Part shown: in pieces, positions 54,466 to 61,978 of the stretch
How the letters are laid out: each line of letters starts with the position of its first letter
Position numbering within the stretch: the stretch's first letter is position 1
The notes under the pieces: generated by a model
Databases searched by the model: none
The model's input: the letters and a program-made list of their open reading frames with translations, nothing else
What the model was told of the DNA's origin: nothing
Origin: Streptomyces cellostaticus
Lineage (GTDB): Bacteria; Actinomycetota; Actinomycetes; Streptomycetales; Streptomycetaceae
Length of the DNA: 64,000 nt
Assembly: GCF_023630175.1 (NCBI RefSeq)
Contig: NZ_JALLIN010000011.1
Span: 62,001 to 126,000, forward strand
Direction: 5' to 3'
Translations under genes and position numbers: made by a program

Positions 54466-54949
54466 GAGCATCGTGCACTCGGTATCCGAATCGGAATCCG
54501 TCTCGTTCACCGATCTGTCTCGGAACCCGAAGGCGGTCGCCGCGAGGGCCGCCGCCCTGGGATGCCTGCGTGTCACGCACCGAGACGCGCCCGACATGGT
54601 GCTGACCACGGCCATACACGCAGAGCGCAGCGAAGAAAACCTGACCACCGCGTCCCGACTGTTCCTTGCCCTGATGAAGCAGGACGGTGGCGCCAGGTCG
54701 CTTCTGCTCGCGCTGCCTGAGGTGTTCCCGTGGGTACGCCACCTGGACGACGAAGAAGTCCGGGAATTCACCATCGAGCTCCTGGATGCGCTGTCCGACG
54801 CCGCTGAGCTGGGCGCCAGGGAGGCTGTGCACCGAGCGATCGTCTCGTGGCGGGCAACTGCCCGCATCAACGCCGACCCTGACCAGCTCAGGGAAGCACT
54901 CCGTCCGCTCGGTGGCGTCGACCTCGGCCCGGTCGAGGTGCACGGGTGA
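54464..54949 (+). CDS. Probable antitoxin of a new type II pair (161 aa)
   Basis: ATG 54464 gives 161 aa. The N-terminus (SVSESESVSFTDLSRNPKAVAARAAALGCLRVTHRDAPDMVLTT) resembles the Phd/YefM DNA-binding fold (short strand, then helix NPKAVAA). The rest is helical and acidic (LDDEEVREFTIELLDALSDAAEL). It overlaps the next gene by 4 bp (GTGA), as in toxin-antitoxin operons. The length is about double that of usual Phd antitoxins. Confidence 0.65.
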   Translation: MSIVHSVSESESVSFTDLSRNPKAVAARAAALGCLRVTHRDAPDMVLTTAIHAERSEENLTTASRLFLALMKQDGGARSLLLALPEVFPWVRHLDDEEVREFTIELLDALSDAAELGAREAVHRAIVSWRATARINADPDQLREALRPLGGVDLGPVEVHG

Positions 54950-55296
54950 GCCCGAAGAAGGGCGATCGGGTCAGCGTCCCACCGCTGAGCGGCTGGAACG
55001 TCATCCACGGGACGACGGAGGCAGCAACCGGTTGGGAGGAGCTGTGCCGGGTGGCGTTGCCGAACGCGCATCGCTGCCTGGAAGCCCTTCGCACGGACCC
55101 GCTGTCGCGGGCCAACTGGAACCGCCAGCACCAGCTCCGCGGCAGGCACGCCACCAGGGAATGGAAGGGCTCCGAGCTGGAGCAGTGGGAGTGCGAGATC
55201 ACCAGCGGCGGCCGGGTTCGCTACCTGGTCAGTCCGGATACCTCGACTGTGATCCTGGTGTACGCCTCTCCGCGACACCCGAAGGACACCGAATAG
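54946..55296 (+). CDS. Probable RelE/ParE-like toxin partner (116 aa)
   Basis: GTG 54946 is translationally coupled to the preceding antitoxin-like gene. The 116-aa basic protein has a RelE-like sequence: GWEELCRVALPNAHRCLEAL, RHATREWKGSELEQWECEITSGGRVRYLVSPDTSTVILVYAS. The strand pattern E-x-E-I-x-x-G-x-R-x-x-Y is typical of RelE/HigB-type nucleases, and HPKD follows near the end. Activity is not shown. Confidence 0.65.
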   Translation: MSPKKGDRVSVPPLSGWNVIHGTTEAATGWEELCRVALPNAHRCLEALRTDPLSRANWNRQHQLRGRHATREWKGSELEQWECEITSGGRVRYLVSPDTSTVILVYASPRHPKDTE

Positions 55297-55313
55297 CCCG
55301 ACGGCCCAGGGCC

Positions 55314-55766
55314 CTATGCGCCCAGTGACTTGAGACGGCGCGTGGCCTCCTCCAGCACGCCCGTCCGCTTGCAGAACGCGAAGCGAACAAAGGGTGCGCC
55401 CTGCTCGCGGTGGTCGTAGAAGACCGCGTTGGGGATCGCGACCACCCCGCAGCGTTCGGGAAGGGCGCGGCAGGAGGCGAAGCCGTCTGTCTCGCCGAGG
55501 GGGCGGATGTCGGTGGTGATGAAGTACGTGCCGGCGGGGCGGAAGACCTTGAAGCCCGCCTGCTCCAGGCCGCCCGCGAGCAGGTCCCGCTTGGCCAGCA
55601 TGTCCGCGCGGAGATCCGCGAAGTACGCGTCGGGCAGGCGCAGGGCCTCGGCCACGGCGTACTGGAAGGGCCCGGAGGCGACGTACGTCAGGAACTGCTT
55701 GGCCGAGCGGACGGCGGTGACGAGTTCGGGAGAGCCGGTGACCCAGGCGACGCCTCGTTCGCGCAC
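55314..55766 (-). pseudogene. dapC 3' fragment 6 (150 codons)
   Basis: GTG 55766 opens VRERGVAWVTGSPELVTAVR and matches the aminotransferase C-terminus to the stop (SGPFQYAVAEALRLPDAYF, DMLAKRDLLAGGLEQAGF, GVVAIPNAVFYDHREQGAPF). The PLP lysine half is missing. It is the displaced copy nearest the intact gene, so it should be the most recent. The scar sequence precedes it. Confidence 0.92.
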
Positions 55767-55790
55767 TTATTCGCGTGAGGGCCCACGGGG
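55752..55790. other. Attachment-scar sequence beside fragment 6
   Basis: The dapC match ends at about 55751; ctcgttcgcgcacttatt follows at 55754-55771, aligned with scars 2-4. Confidence 0.75.
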
Positions 55791-55817
55791 CTGCACACTC
55801 GAGAGACAGTGAGCTGT

Positions 55818-55827
55818 TGTGTACACA
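55818..55827. promoter_or_regulatory. Palindromic antitoxin operator
   Basis: TGTGTACACA is a perfect palindrome 26 bp before the antitoxin ATG. TGTACA cores are the known sites of YefM/Phd antitoxins. Confidence 0.7.
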
Positions 55828-55852
55828 TGAGACACTCGGTACCCTTGGGTGC

Positions 55853-56122
55853 ATGACGCAGCCCATGCCCATAGAGTCGATCCGCGATGTCCGGGCACAC
55901 CTGGCCGAGGTCGTGGAGCGGGCCGACCGGGACGACGTACCTACCGTCATCACCCGGCGCGGCAAGCAGGTCGCCGCCGTGGTGTCCATCGAGGTGCTGC
56001 GCAAGTACCAGGAGTGGGAAGAGCGCGAGATCAACCGGATCATCGACGAGCGCATGACCAACCCGGCACCCGGCATCCCGATCGAGGACATCATGAGGGA
56101 GACGCTGGCGCGCAGTGAGTGA
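55853..56122 (+). CDS. Phd/YefM-family antitoxin
   Basis: ATG 55853 gives 89 aa: PIESIRDVRAHLAEVVERADRDDVPTVITRRGKQVAAVVSIEVLRKYQEWEE is the Phd/YefM DNA-binding fold, and the C-terminal helix (INRIIDERM) should bind the toxin. It overlaps the RelE toxin gene by 8 bp. A TGTGTACACA palindrome lies upstream for autoregulation. It forms module V of the dapC array with the next gene. Confidence 0.9.
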   Translation: MTQPMPIESIRDVRAHLAEVVERADRDDVPTVITRRGKQVAAVVSIEVLRKYQEWEEREINRIIDERMTNPAPGIPIEDIMRETLARSE

Positions 56123-56378
56123 GTACCGCACCGTCTTCCGGGCCGAGGCTCAGGCCGAACTCCGCAAGGTCCCGCGAGACATGGCCCTCCGCATTCTGGC
56201 CAAGCTGACTGAGCTGGAGAGCGACCCGATGGGGTTCAACACCACGGCCCTCGTCTCCCAGCCCGACCGGCGCCGCCTACGGGTAGGCGACTACCGCGTG
56301 ATCTACACAATCGACAACGGCGAGCTGGTGGTGTGGGTCGTACACGTCGGGCATCGCTCCACCGTCTACGACACCTGA
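56115..56378 (+). CDS. RelE-family toxin
   Basis: GTG 56115 gives 87 aa. YRTVFRAEAQAELRKVPRDMALRILAKLTELESDP is the RelE helical start. RRLRVGDYRVIYTIDNGELVVWVVHVGHRSTVY is the beta-sheet with the conserved Arg-x-x-x-Y-R-x-x-Y and terminal H-R-x-x-x-Y. It is a ribosome-dependent RNase or ParE-like toxin. The pair looks intact. Confidence 0.92.
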   Translation: MSEYRTVFRAEAQAELRKVPRDMALRILAKLTELESDPMGFNTTALVSQPDRRRLRVGDYRVIYTIDNGELVVWVVHVGHRSTVYDT

Positions 56379-56553
56379 ACACTCCTGGCATCGGGTCAGA
56401 ATATGCAGACGATCCAGCACGGGATCGGTGAAGAGGCCGGGCCCGTAACAGCCTGCACCACAGACGATGCAGGTGCCGGGCTGACCGGAGTGAGAGGGGA
56501 GACCGTGCCGCAGGAAGGGCGACGTGCGGATACGTCGTGAGGGACACGCCACG

Positions 56554-56859
56554 ATGAGGGCGAGGGTTGCAGCGGCTGCCGCGCTGGTGCTGGTTCTTCC
56601 CGGATGCGGCGCGGCAGGCAGCGCGTCGACGAGCCAGGAACGGCCTTCGGCCACTTTCGAGACTCGGGACGGGTTCCGGCTGGAGGTGCTGATCGGGCCG
56701 AACGGCCAGGCCCATCTGAGCGTCACCCCGTGCGTGGAGAAGTCCGAGGTCGCTCGGCCGACGAGCAAGCCGAATGGCCCCGACTGTTCGAGGCAGACGC
56801 TGCCGGAGCCGAACGTGCGGTCCACGTTCTGGTCGAGTACGACGCTCCTGCCCAGCTGA
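56554..56859 (+). CDS. Small lipoprotein of unknown function
   Basis: ATG 56554 gives 101 aa with a lipoprotein signal (MRARVAAAAALVLVLPGCGA). The mature part (SATFETRDGFRLEVLIGPNGQAHL) could be a beta domain with one cysteine pair. A plus-strand reading in another frame continues protein-like sequence (EWPRLFEADAAGAERAVHVL) past this stop, so the gene may be shortened by a frameshift. It ends 77 bp from the dapC stop, convergent. Confidence 0.5.
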   Translation: MRARVAAAAALVLVLPGCGAAGSASTSQERPSATFETRDGFRLEVLIGPNGQAHLSVTPCVEKSEVARPTSKPNGPDCSRQTLPEPNVRSTFWSSTTLLPS

Positions 56860-56936
56860 CGGAAGACGACGTCCGGAGCTCGGAACTGCTGGGAAACGCC
56901 CGCCCTCGTTTCGTGGACGGCACCCGGGGCCTGTCG

Positions 56937-58118
56937 TCAGCCCGCCAGCGCTTTCAGACGTCCCACCGCCTCCTCCAGCACCGAGGTCCGCTTGCAGAAC
57001 GCGAACCGCACGAACGGGGCACCGGCCTCACGGTGGTCGTAGAAGACCGCGTTCGGGATGGCGACGACGCCCGCGCGCTCCGGCAGCGAACGGCAGAAGG
57101 CGAAACCGTCGGTCTCGCCGAGCGGGCGGATGTCGGTGGTGATGAAGTACGTGCCGGCCGTCCTGAACACCTCGAAGCCCGCGTCCGTCAGCCCCGCCGC
57201 CAGCAGGTCCCGCTTGGCCCGCATGTCTTCGCGGAAGGCGGTGAAGTACGAGTCGGGCAGGGCGAGCGCCTCGGCGACCGCGTACTGGAACGGGCCGGAC
57301 GCCACGTACGTCAGGTACTGCTTGACCGAGCGGACGGCGGCGACGAGACCGGGGGCGCCGGTGACCCAGCCGACCTTCCAGCCGGTGAACGAGTAGGTCT
57401 TGCCGGCGGAGCCGATCGTGACCGTGCGCTCGCGCATGCCGGGGAACGAGGCCAGCGGCGTGTGCTCGGCGTCGTCGAAGACCAGGTGCTCGTAGACCTC
57501 GTCCGTCACCACCAGCAGGTCCCGCTCCACCGCCAGTTCGGCGACCGCCGCCAGTTCCTCCCGGGTGAGGACCGTGCCGGTGGGGTTGTGCGGGGTGTTG
57601 ATCAGCAGCAGGCGGGTGCGGTCCGTGACGGCCGCGCGCAGCTCGTCCAGGTCCAGGCGGAAGGCGCCGGCGTGCGGCCGGAGCGTCACCGGCACCCGGC
57701 GGCCGCCCGCCATCGCGATGCTCGCCGCGTAGGAGTCGTAGTACGGCTCCAGGGCCACCACCTCGTCGCCGGGCTCCAGCAGCGCCAGCAGGGCGGCCGC
57801 GATGGCCTCCGTGGCGCCGGCCGTCACCAGCACCTCGGTGTCGGGGTCGTACGACAGCCCGTAGCGCCGGAGCTGGTGCGCGGCGATCGCGGCACGCAGT
57901 TCGGGGACGCCCGGGCCCGGCGGGTACTGGTTGCCGCGCCCGTCGCGCAGCGCGCGCACCGCGGCCTCCCGGATCTGCTCGGGGCCGTCGGTGTCGGGGA
58001 AGCCCTGTCCCAGGTTGATGGCGCCGGTCGACGCGGCGAGGGCGGACATCTCGGCGAAGATCGTCGTGCCGAACTCCGCCAGACGGCGGTTGAGGTGCGG
58101 GCGCGCGCTGGAGGTCAT
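56937..58118 (-). CDS. dapC: PLP-dependent aminotransferase (dapC-like, intact)
   Basis: ATG 58118 gives 393 aa, the normal length; an ATG at 58127 is also open. It is a fold-type I class I/II aminotransferase: NLGQGFPDTDGPEQIREAA, YPPGPGVPELRAAIAAH, VTAGATEAIAAAL, INTPHNPTGTVL, VVTDEVYEHLVFDD and SAGKTYSFTGWKVGWVTG with the PLP lysine at about 240. In Streptomyces the homologue has been assigned to lysine/diaminopimelate synthesis (N-succinyl-DAP aminotransferase). Up to six truncated 3' copies lie downstream. Homologous dapC is the known integration site of actinophage TG1. Confidence 0.85.
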   Translation of the reverse strand: MTSSARPHLNRRLAEFGTTIFAEMSALAASTGAINLGQGFPDTDGPEQIREAAVRALRDGRGNQYPPGPGVPELRAAIAAHQLRRYGLSYDPDTEVLVTAGATEAIAAALLALLEPGDEVVALEPYYDSYAASIAMAGGRRVPVTLRPHAGAFRLDLDELRAAVTDRTRLLLINTPHNPTGTVLTREELAAVAELAVERDLLVVTDEVYEHLVFDDAEHTPLASFPGMRERTVTIGSAGKTYSFTGWKVGWVTGAPGLVAAVRSVKQYLTYVASGPFQYAVAEALALPDSYFTAFREDMRAKRDLLAAGLTDAGFEVFRTAGTYFITTDIRPLGETDGFAFCRSLPERAGVVAIPNAVFYDHREAGAPFVRFAFCKRTSVLEEAVGRLKALAG

Positions 58119-58342
58119 GCCGGTCATCCTGCGCCCAAGCTCCGGAGTTCCTCAACACTGCCTTGGGGCTGAGCGCATGCAGCGACGCGGCGGGCACCGT
58201 CTCTGAGCCGGGAGAGAGCCGGTGTCGACCGTCGTCATCTGTCGGCGTCGGCCGGGCTCGGACGGCCCAGGGGCGGCCCGGGTGGCGCCGGACCACGGCC
58301 CTCGACGTCGGCAGGGTCCGGACTGGGAGTTGTCGTCAGATG

Positions 58343-58470
58343 TCACGCCCACATCAGCAGGGACGCGAGGGTGACGGCTGCCTGGTAGGACTCGGCGGTC
58401 TTGTCGTAGCCGGTGGCGATGCCGCGCCACGGCTCGAGGCGACGGTGCGGCGGCCGCCTTTGTCCCAGCC
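58343..58470 (-). pseudogene. 3' tail of an IS5-family transposase
   Basis: The minus strand ends RLEPWRGIATGYDKTAESYQ-AAVTLASLLMWA, the typical C-terminus of IS5-group transposases (W-R-x-I-A-T-R-Y-D-K). Only about 40 codons remain; no other transposase part or terminal repeat was seen. Confidence 0.8.
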
Positions 58471-58572
58471 CCGCAGCGGGCTGCCCACCGGCCCGCCCGC
58501 TGCGGGTGGGCCGGTGGGCCGGTGGGCCGGACAGCGTCGTCGATGCCCACCAGGGTCGTGACGGCCTGGGCG

Positions 58573-59727
58573 TCAATGGGAGCAGCCGGCGACAGCGCCG
58601 GCCGGTGCGCAGTTGTTCGGGTTGTTCGAGGCGAAGAAGCTGCCGACGGCAGTGACCGGTCCCGAATCGACGAAGACACCCCCGCCGTCCGTGGCGGAGT
58701 TGCCGGTGACGGTGACGCCGGTGAGGGTTGCGGGCATCTGCACATTGCGCAGGCCGCCCCCCGGTCCTGCCACCGACTTGTTGTTGCGGAGGGCTCCGCC
58801 GATCATCTTCAGCGGACCCTCGTTCAGAATGCCGCCGCCGCCGATAGAGCTTGTGACCCGGTTGTCCTTGACGGTCACGCCCGTCAAATCGGTCTCGGTG
58901 TCGTTGGCTCCGCCGAAGAAGCCGCCTCCGCTCGTGGCGGTGTTGCGCGCGAGGCTTCCCCCGGACATGCTCACCGTGTTGTCCGGGGCGCCGATCCCGA
59001 TCCCGCCGCCGAAACCGGTCGCGGTGTTGTTGTCGATCCCGCTGGCGCGCAGCACGAGCGTGACACTGGGCCCCCCGGTGGCGATGCCTCCTCCGAAGTT
59101 CGTTGCAGTGTTGTGGCGCACGGCGCTGCCGCTCAGCGTCAGTCTGCCGCCGAGGACGGCCAGGCCGCCACCCAAGGAGGCGGAATTGTCGCGAACGGTG
59201 CTGCCGTTGAGTGTCAGCGCGCCGCTGCTCTCGATCCCACCGCCGAGGGAGGCCTTGCCGCCTGCGACGGTGATGCTGTTGAGAGTGAGGGAGCCGCTGG
59301 AATCCACCTCCATGACGCGGAAGTCGCTGGTGGACGTGGTACTGCGGACGACGGACGTCCCCAGACCGGAGATCGTGATGTTCCCGGTGACACGCGTCAG
59401 TCCGTTGTTCCCGGCGAACGGGCTGCTCAGTGTGTAGGTGCACCCCGGTGCCAGGGTGATGAAGAAGGGACCGGAGGCGGCGTTGCCGGCCACGATCGCC
59501 GCGTTCAATGCCTGGACGTCGCCACAGGGCACGAGGGTCGCCGCACGGGCGGCGGCGACGGTGCTTGCCGCGGCGGGCGTCGCCGCGGTGACCGGAAGAG
59601 CCAGGGCCCCGCAGCATGCCAGGAGTGCGACCGAACTCCGGTACGTTCGGCTCCTGGCCCCGGGGGCCGTTGTGGCGGGCGCGAAGTCCGCGGCGGGTCT
59701 CGCCACTGATGTATCGGAATCATGCAT
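58573..59727 (-). CDS. Secreted right-handed beta-helix protein
   Basis: ATG 59727 (GGAG 9 bp upstream) gives 384 aa. A signal (SVALLACCGALALPVTAATPAAA) is followed by parallel beta-helix repeats of the polymorphic-membrane type: GGGIESSGALTLNGSTVRDNSA, GGGLAVLGGRLTLSGSAVRHNTA, GGGIGIGAPDNTVSMSGGSLARNTA, GGGILNEGPLKMIGGALRNNKS, GGGVFVDSGPVTAVGSFFASN. The terminal cysteines may lock the end. It is probably a surface or extracellular structural or carbohydrate-binding protein. Confidence 0.85.
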   Translation of the reverse strand: MHDSDTSVARPAADFAPATTAPGARSRTYRSSVALLACCGALALPVTAATPAAASTVAAARAATLVPCGDVQALNAAIVAGNAASGPFFITLAPGCTYTLSSPFAGNNGLTRVTGNITISGLGTSVVRSTTSTSDFRVMEVDSSGSLTLNSITVAGGKASLGGGIESSGALTLNGSTVRDNSASLGGGLAVLGGRLTLSGSAVRHNTATNFGGGIATGGPSVTLVLRASGIDNNTATGFGGGIGIGAPDNTVSMSGGSLARNTATSGGGFFGGANDTETDLTGVTVKDNRVTSSIGGGGILNEGPLKMIGGALRNNKSVAGPGGGLRNVQMPATLTGVTVTGNSATDGGGVFVDSGPVTAVGSFFASNNPNNCAPAGAVAGCSH

Positions 59728-60174
59728 GGCAGCTCCGTGTGATCGGGCCGCCGACGGGTCCGTCATCACCTGACGCGATGGCTCGGGGCGGCGCAGTTAC
59801 GCCCGGTCTATTGACCGATCCCACCTGCTGCTGCACGCACTCACCTCCAGATCACCCGTACGCCAGAACGAATGCTCCTTCCGAGGTACTGGGCTTCATC
59901 GAGTGATGTCGGGACGGTTTGCCCGACAGCGGGTGGCTCGCGCCCGGCGGCTGCCTGCTGAGTGAGACCGGCGAGCACCGGGCGCAGGCGGCGGTGCAGA
60001 CTTCACCCGCGTCGGTCTGATGACCCGTCTGACGGAGTCCGAGGAGCTGTACGCCCATGTGGTGATCGGGCGCAGAGAGCAGGGCCCGTGCCAGTTCCGG
60101 CGCCCGGGCGATGAGCCCCGGGGGAGGGCCACACCGTGGTCCTCCCCGTTCCGTGCTCCGAAGGGACTACGCCC
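59728..60174. other. Intergenic stretch, no gene recognised
   Basis: About 450 bp between the beta-helix gene and an integrase relic. No supported gene; it probably holds the beta-helix promoter and decayed element DNA. Confidence 0.4.
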
Positions 60175-60393
60175 CACCTGGCAGGCCACATCCAGGACCG
60201 CTGGTTCAAGACCGAGACCGACTCCGCAGGCAAGTCCGTCCGCGTCCAGAGCGACCGCCACGGGTCCGGCCCGCGTTACCGGGCCCGTGACGTCGGTCCC
60301 GACGGCACCGAGAAGTCCAAGAGCTTCCCGGACGGAAAGAAGCGTCTCGCTGAGAAGTGGCTCAGCGCCGTCGGGACGGACACGACGCGCGGT
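60175..60393 (+). pseudogene. N-terminal relic of a tyrosine-recombinase integrase
   Basis: HLAGHIQDRWFKTETDSAGK, SVRVQSDRHGSGPRYRARDV, GPDGTEKSKSFPDGKKRLAE and KWLSAVGTD match the N-terminal arm-binding region of integrases from Streptomyces integrative elements (GHIQDRWFK...GPDGTEKSKSFPDGKKRLAE). No proper start is present and the catalytic domain is missing. It is the only recombinase trace I found in the window. Confidence 0.75.
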
Positions 60394-60625
60394 CGTACAC
60401 CGACCGGAAGATCACGGCCCACAGGCGGCCCAGTAATCCACGGACGGCCCCTGAACTGTCCTTCTGTGCAGGTCAGGGCCATGCCTCCGTGAGAAGGCTC
60501 TGAAGTTCCTCAACTCCGCTTTGGCGCGGTCGGCGGCCGGGCATCCCCCGGGCACCGCACGAGAGGCGGTGCCGGCGAGGCGCCCACGGGGGGTCGCTTC
60601 GCGGGGAGAGGAAGGAGGGGGCGCC

Positions 60626-61006
60626 ATGGAGATCGGATTCGGCCTGGCTCTGCTCGCGCTGCTGGTCATCGCGGGGGTGGCGGCGAGCAGGAAGCGGGAC
60701 CGGAACAGGGGCCCGGACCTGAGGAAGAACAAGGCCCGTTCGACCGGCCGGTCCCGCTCGTCCCGCACCAGGTACCCGTCGTCCTCGTCGTCGCACGACA
60801 GCGGCGCCAGTTGGTGGGTCGCGGGCGCGGCGGACGGCGGTTCGTCGTCCGGCGGCCATCACGGCGGCCATCACGGCGGCCATGACGGCGGAGGTCACTC
60901 CGGTGGTCACCACTCCTGCGGCGGAGGGCACTCCTCGTGCGGCGGCGGCTCGTCGTGCGGCGGGGGTTCCTCGTGCGGTGGCGGCGGCTGCGGGGGCGGA
61001 AGCTGA
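60626..61006 (+). CDS. Gly/His/Ser/Cys-rich membrane-anchored protein
   Basis: ATG 60626 with GGAAGGAGGGG gives 126 aa. A membrane helix (MEIGFGLALLALLVIAGVAA) and a basic linker (SRKRDRNRGPDLRKNKARS) are followed by SSSGGHHGGHHGGHDGGGHS and a CGGG-rich tail ending CGGGGCGGGS. The His and Cys clusters suggest metal binding. The tail resembles those of some actinobacterial TPM/TIGR04222-type proteins, but no folded domain is present. Confidence 0.75.
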   Translation: MEIGFGLALLALLVIAGVAASRKRDRNRGPDLRKNKARSTGRSRSSRTRYPSSSSSHDSGASWWVAGAADGGSSSGGHHGGHHGGHDGGGHSGGHHSCGGGHSSCGGGSSCGGGSSCGGGGCGGGS

Positions 61007-61353
61007 CGGGGCGCGAGCGGGGGAGGCGGCCGACACGGGGCGGCCGGCTCCCCCCGGGCCGCGCGCCCGCGGGAGGAACCGGTCCGGCGGGCGGCCGGGC
61101 GCTCCCCGGGCCGGCGCCCCGCGCACGTCGTAGTTGAACAGTTGAGCTGTGGAGCCCTCTGAGGGATGGAAACCCCACGAACTTGGGTAAAAACGCTGTG
61201 GTGGCACCACTGTTCATGATTCCCTCTAATTCACCAATGCGGCCGTCCTGCTCACCGACACAGCCCTCGGACTCCCGCAGTCGCCCCCACCGGCCGGGCT
61301 GACTGGGCTGACAAGGCCGAACTCCCCTCCTTGTTCGTTAGCGGAGCCGACCC
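61007..61353. other. Intergenic stretch before DUF2617
   Basis: About 350 bp. The part from 61130 is less GC-rich (gggtaaaaacgctgtggtgg) and probably holds the promoter of the DUF2617 gene. No gene is seen. Confidence 0.45.
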
Positions 61354-61899
61354 ATGCTCACGACCCTGAACACCTCCTACACCGATACCCGTGCCGCCGA
61401 CCTCGCCTGGGCCCTCGGCCGCGAGCCGCTGCCCGCGCTGGCCACGCTCGACCTGGAACTCGGCGGCGCCAGCCTGCAGTTGCGGCTTCTCGGCGCGTCC
61501 CACCAGGTGCTGGTCGAGGAGGAGCGGGGGCGATGTTCCGAGACGGTCGCGTGCATCCCCGGGTCCAGCACCCCGCTGCCGCTGGGCGTGGCCAAGCGCG
61601 TCGACGACTGGGAGTACGAGTTCGCGGCGCGCGTCGAGTTGCTCGCGCCGGGCTCGTTCGAGGGCCGCGCCCAGGAGTTGCTGGCGCTCGTCTCCGACCA
61701 CCCGCACGGCCTCGCCGGCGTCTTCCCCGGGAGCCCGCACGCCTTCACCGCGCTGCTGGCCCAGTGGCGCGAGGGCCAGGTCCACTGGCGCACCTGGCAC
61801 GCCTATCCGCAGGACGGCCAGTTGGTGGCGACCCGGACCCGGGTCGGGGCGCGGGTCCCGGCCGGACGGCCGGGACCGCACGCCTTCCACGCGGCGTAA
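61354..61899 (+). CDS. DUF2617 family protein
   Basis: This 181-aa protein matches the actinobacterial DUF2617 family: TSYTDTRAADLAWALGREPLPALATLDLELGGASLQLRLLGASHQV, YEFAARVELLAPGSFEGRAQELLALVSDHPHGLAGVFPGSPHAFTAL and VHWRTWHAYPQDGQLVATRTRV. The family's function is unknown. It lies 79 bp upstream of a membrane spermidine-synthase-like gene on the same strand, an arrangement I recall as common in Streptomyces. Confidence 0.88.
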   Translation: MLTTLNTSYTDTRAADLAWALGREPLPALATLDLELGGASLQLRLLGASHQVLVEEERGRCSETVACIPGSSTPLPLGVAKRVDDWEYEFAARVELLAPGSFEGRAQELLALVSDHPHGLAGVFPGSPHAFTALLAQWREGQVHWRTWHAYPQDGQLVATRTRVGARVPAGRPGPHAFHAA

Positions 61900-61978
61900 A
61901 CCAGTAATGCGTCAACTGCGCGGAGTTCCACACGTGTGGGTGACGAAGCGTACCGAGCGAGTGACGTAACGTCGCAGC

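Noticed and set aside
57374..57400. Direct equation of the dapC breakpoints with the TG1 phage crossover point
   Set aside because: The shared fragment start lies after TGWKV, whereas I recall the TG1 attB core further upstream near the lysine codon. The gene is the same, but the exact site does not clearly coincide, so I only claim the gene-level link.
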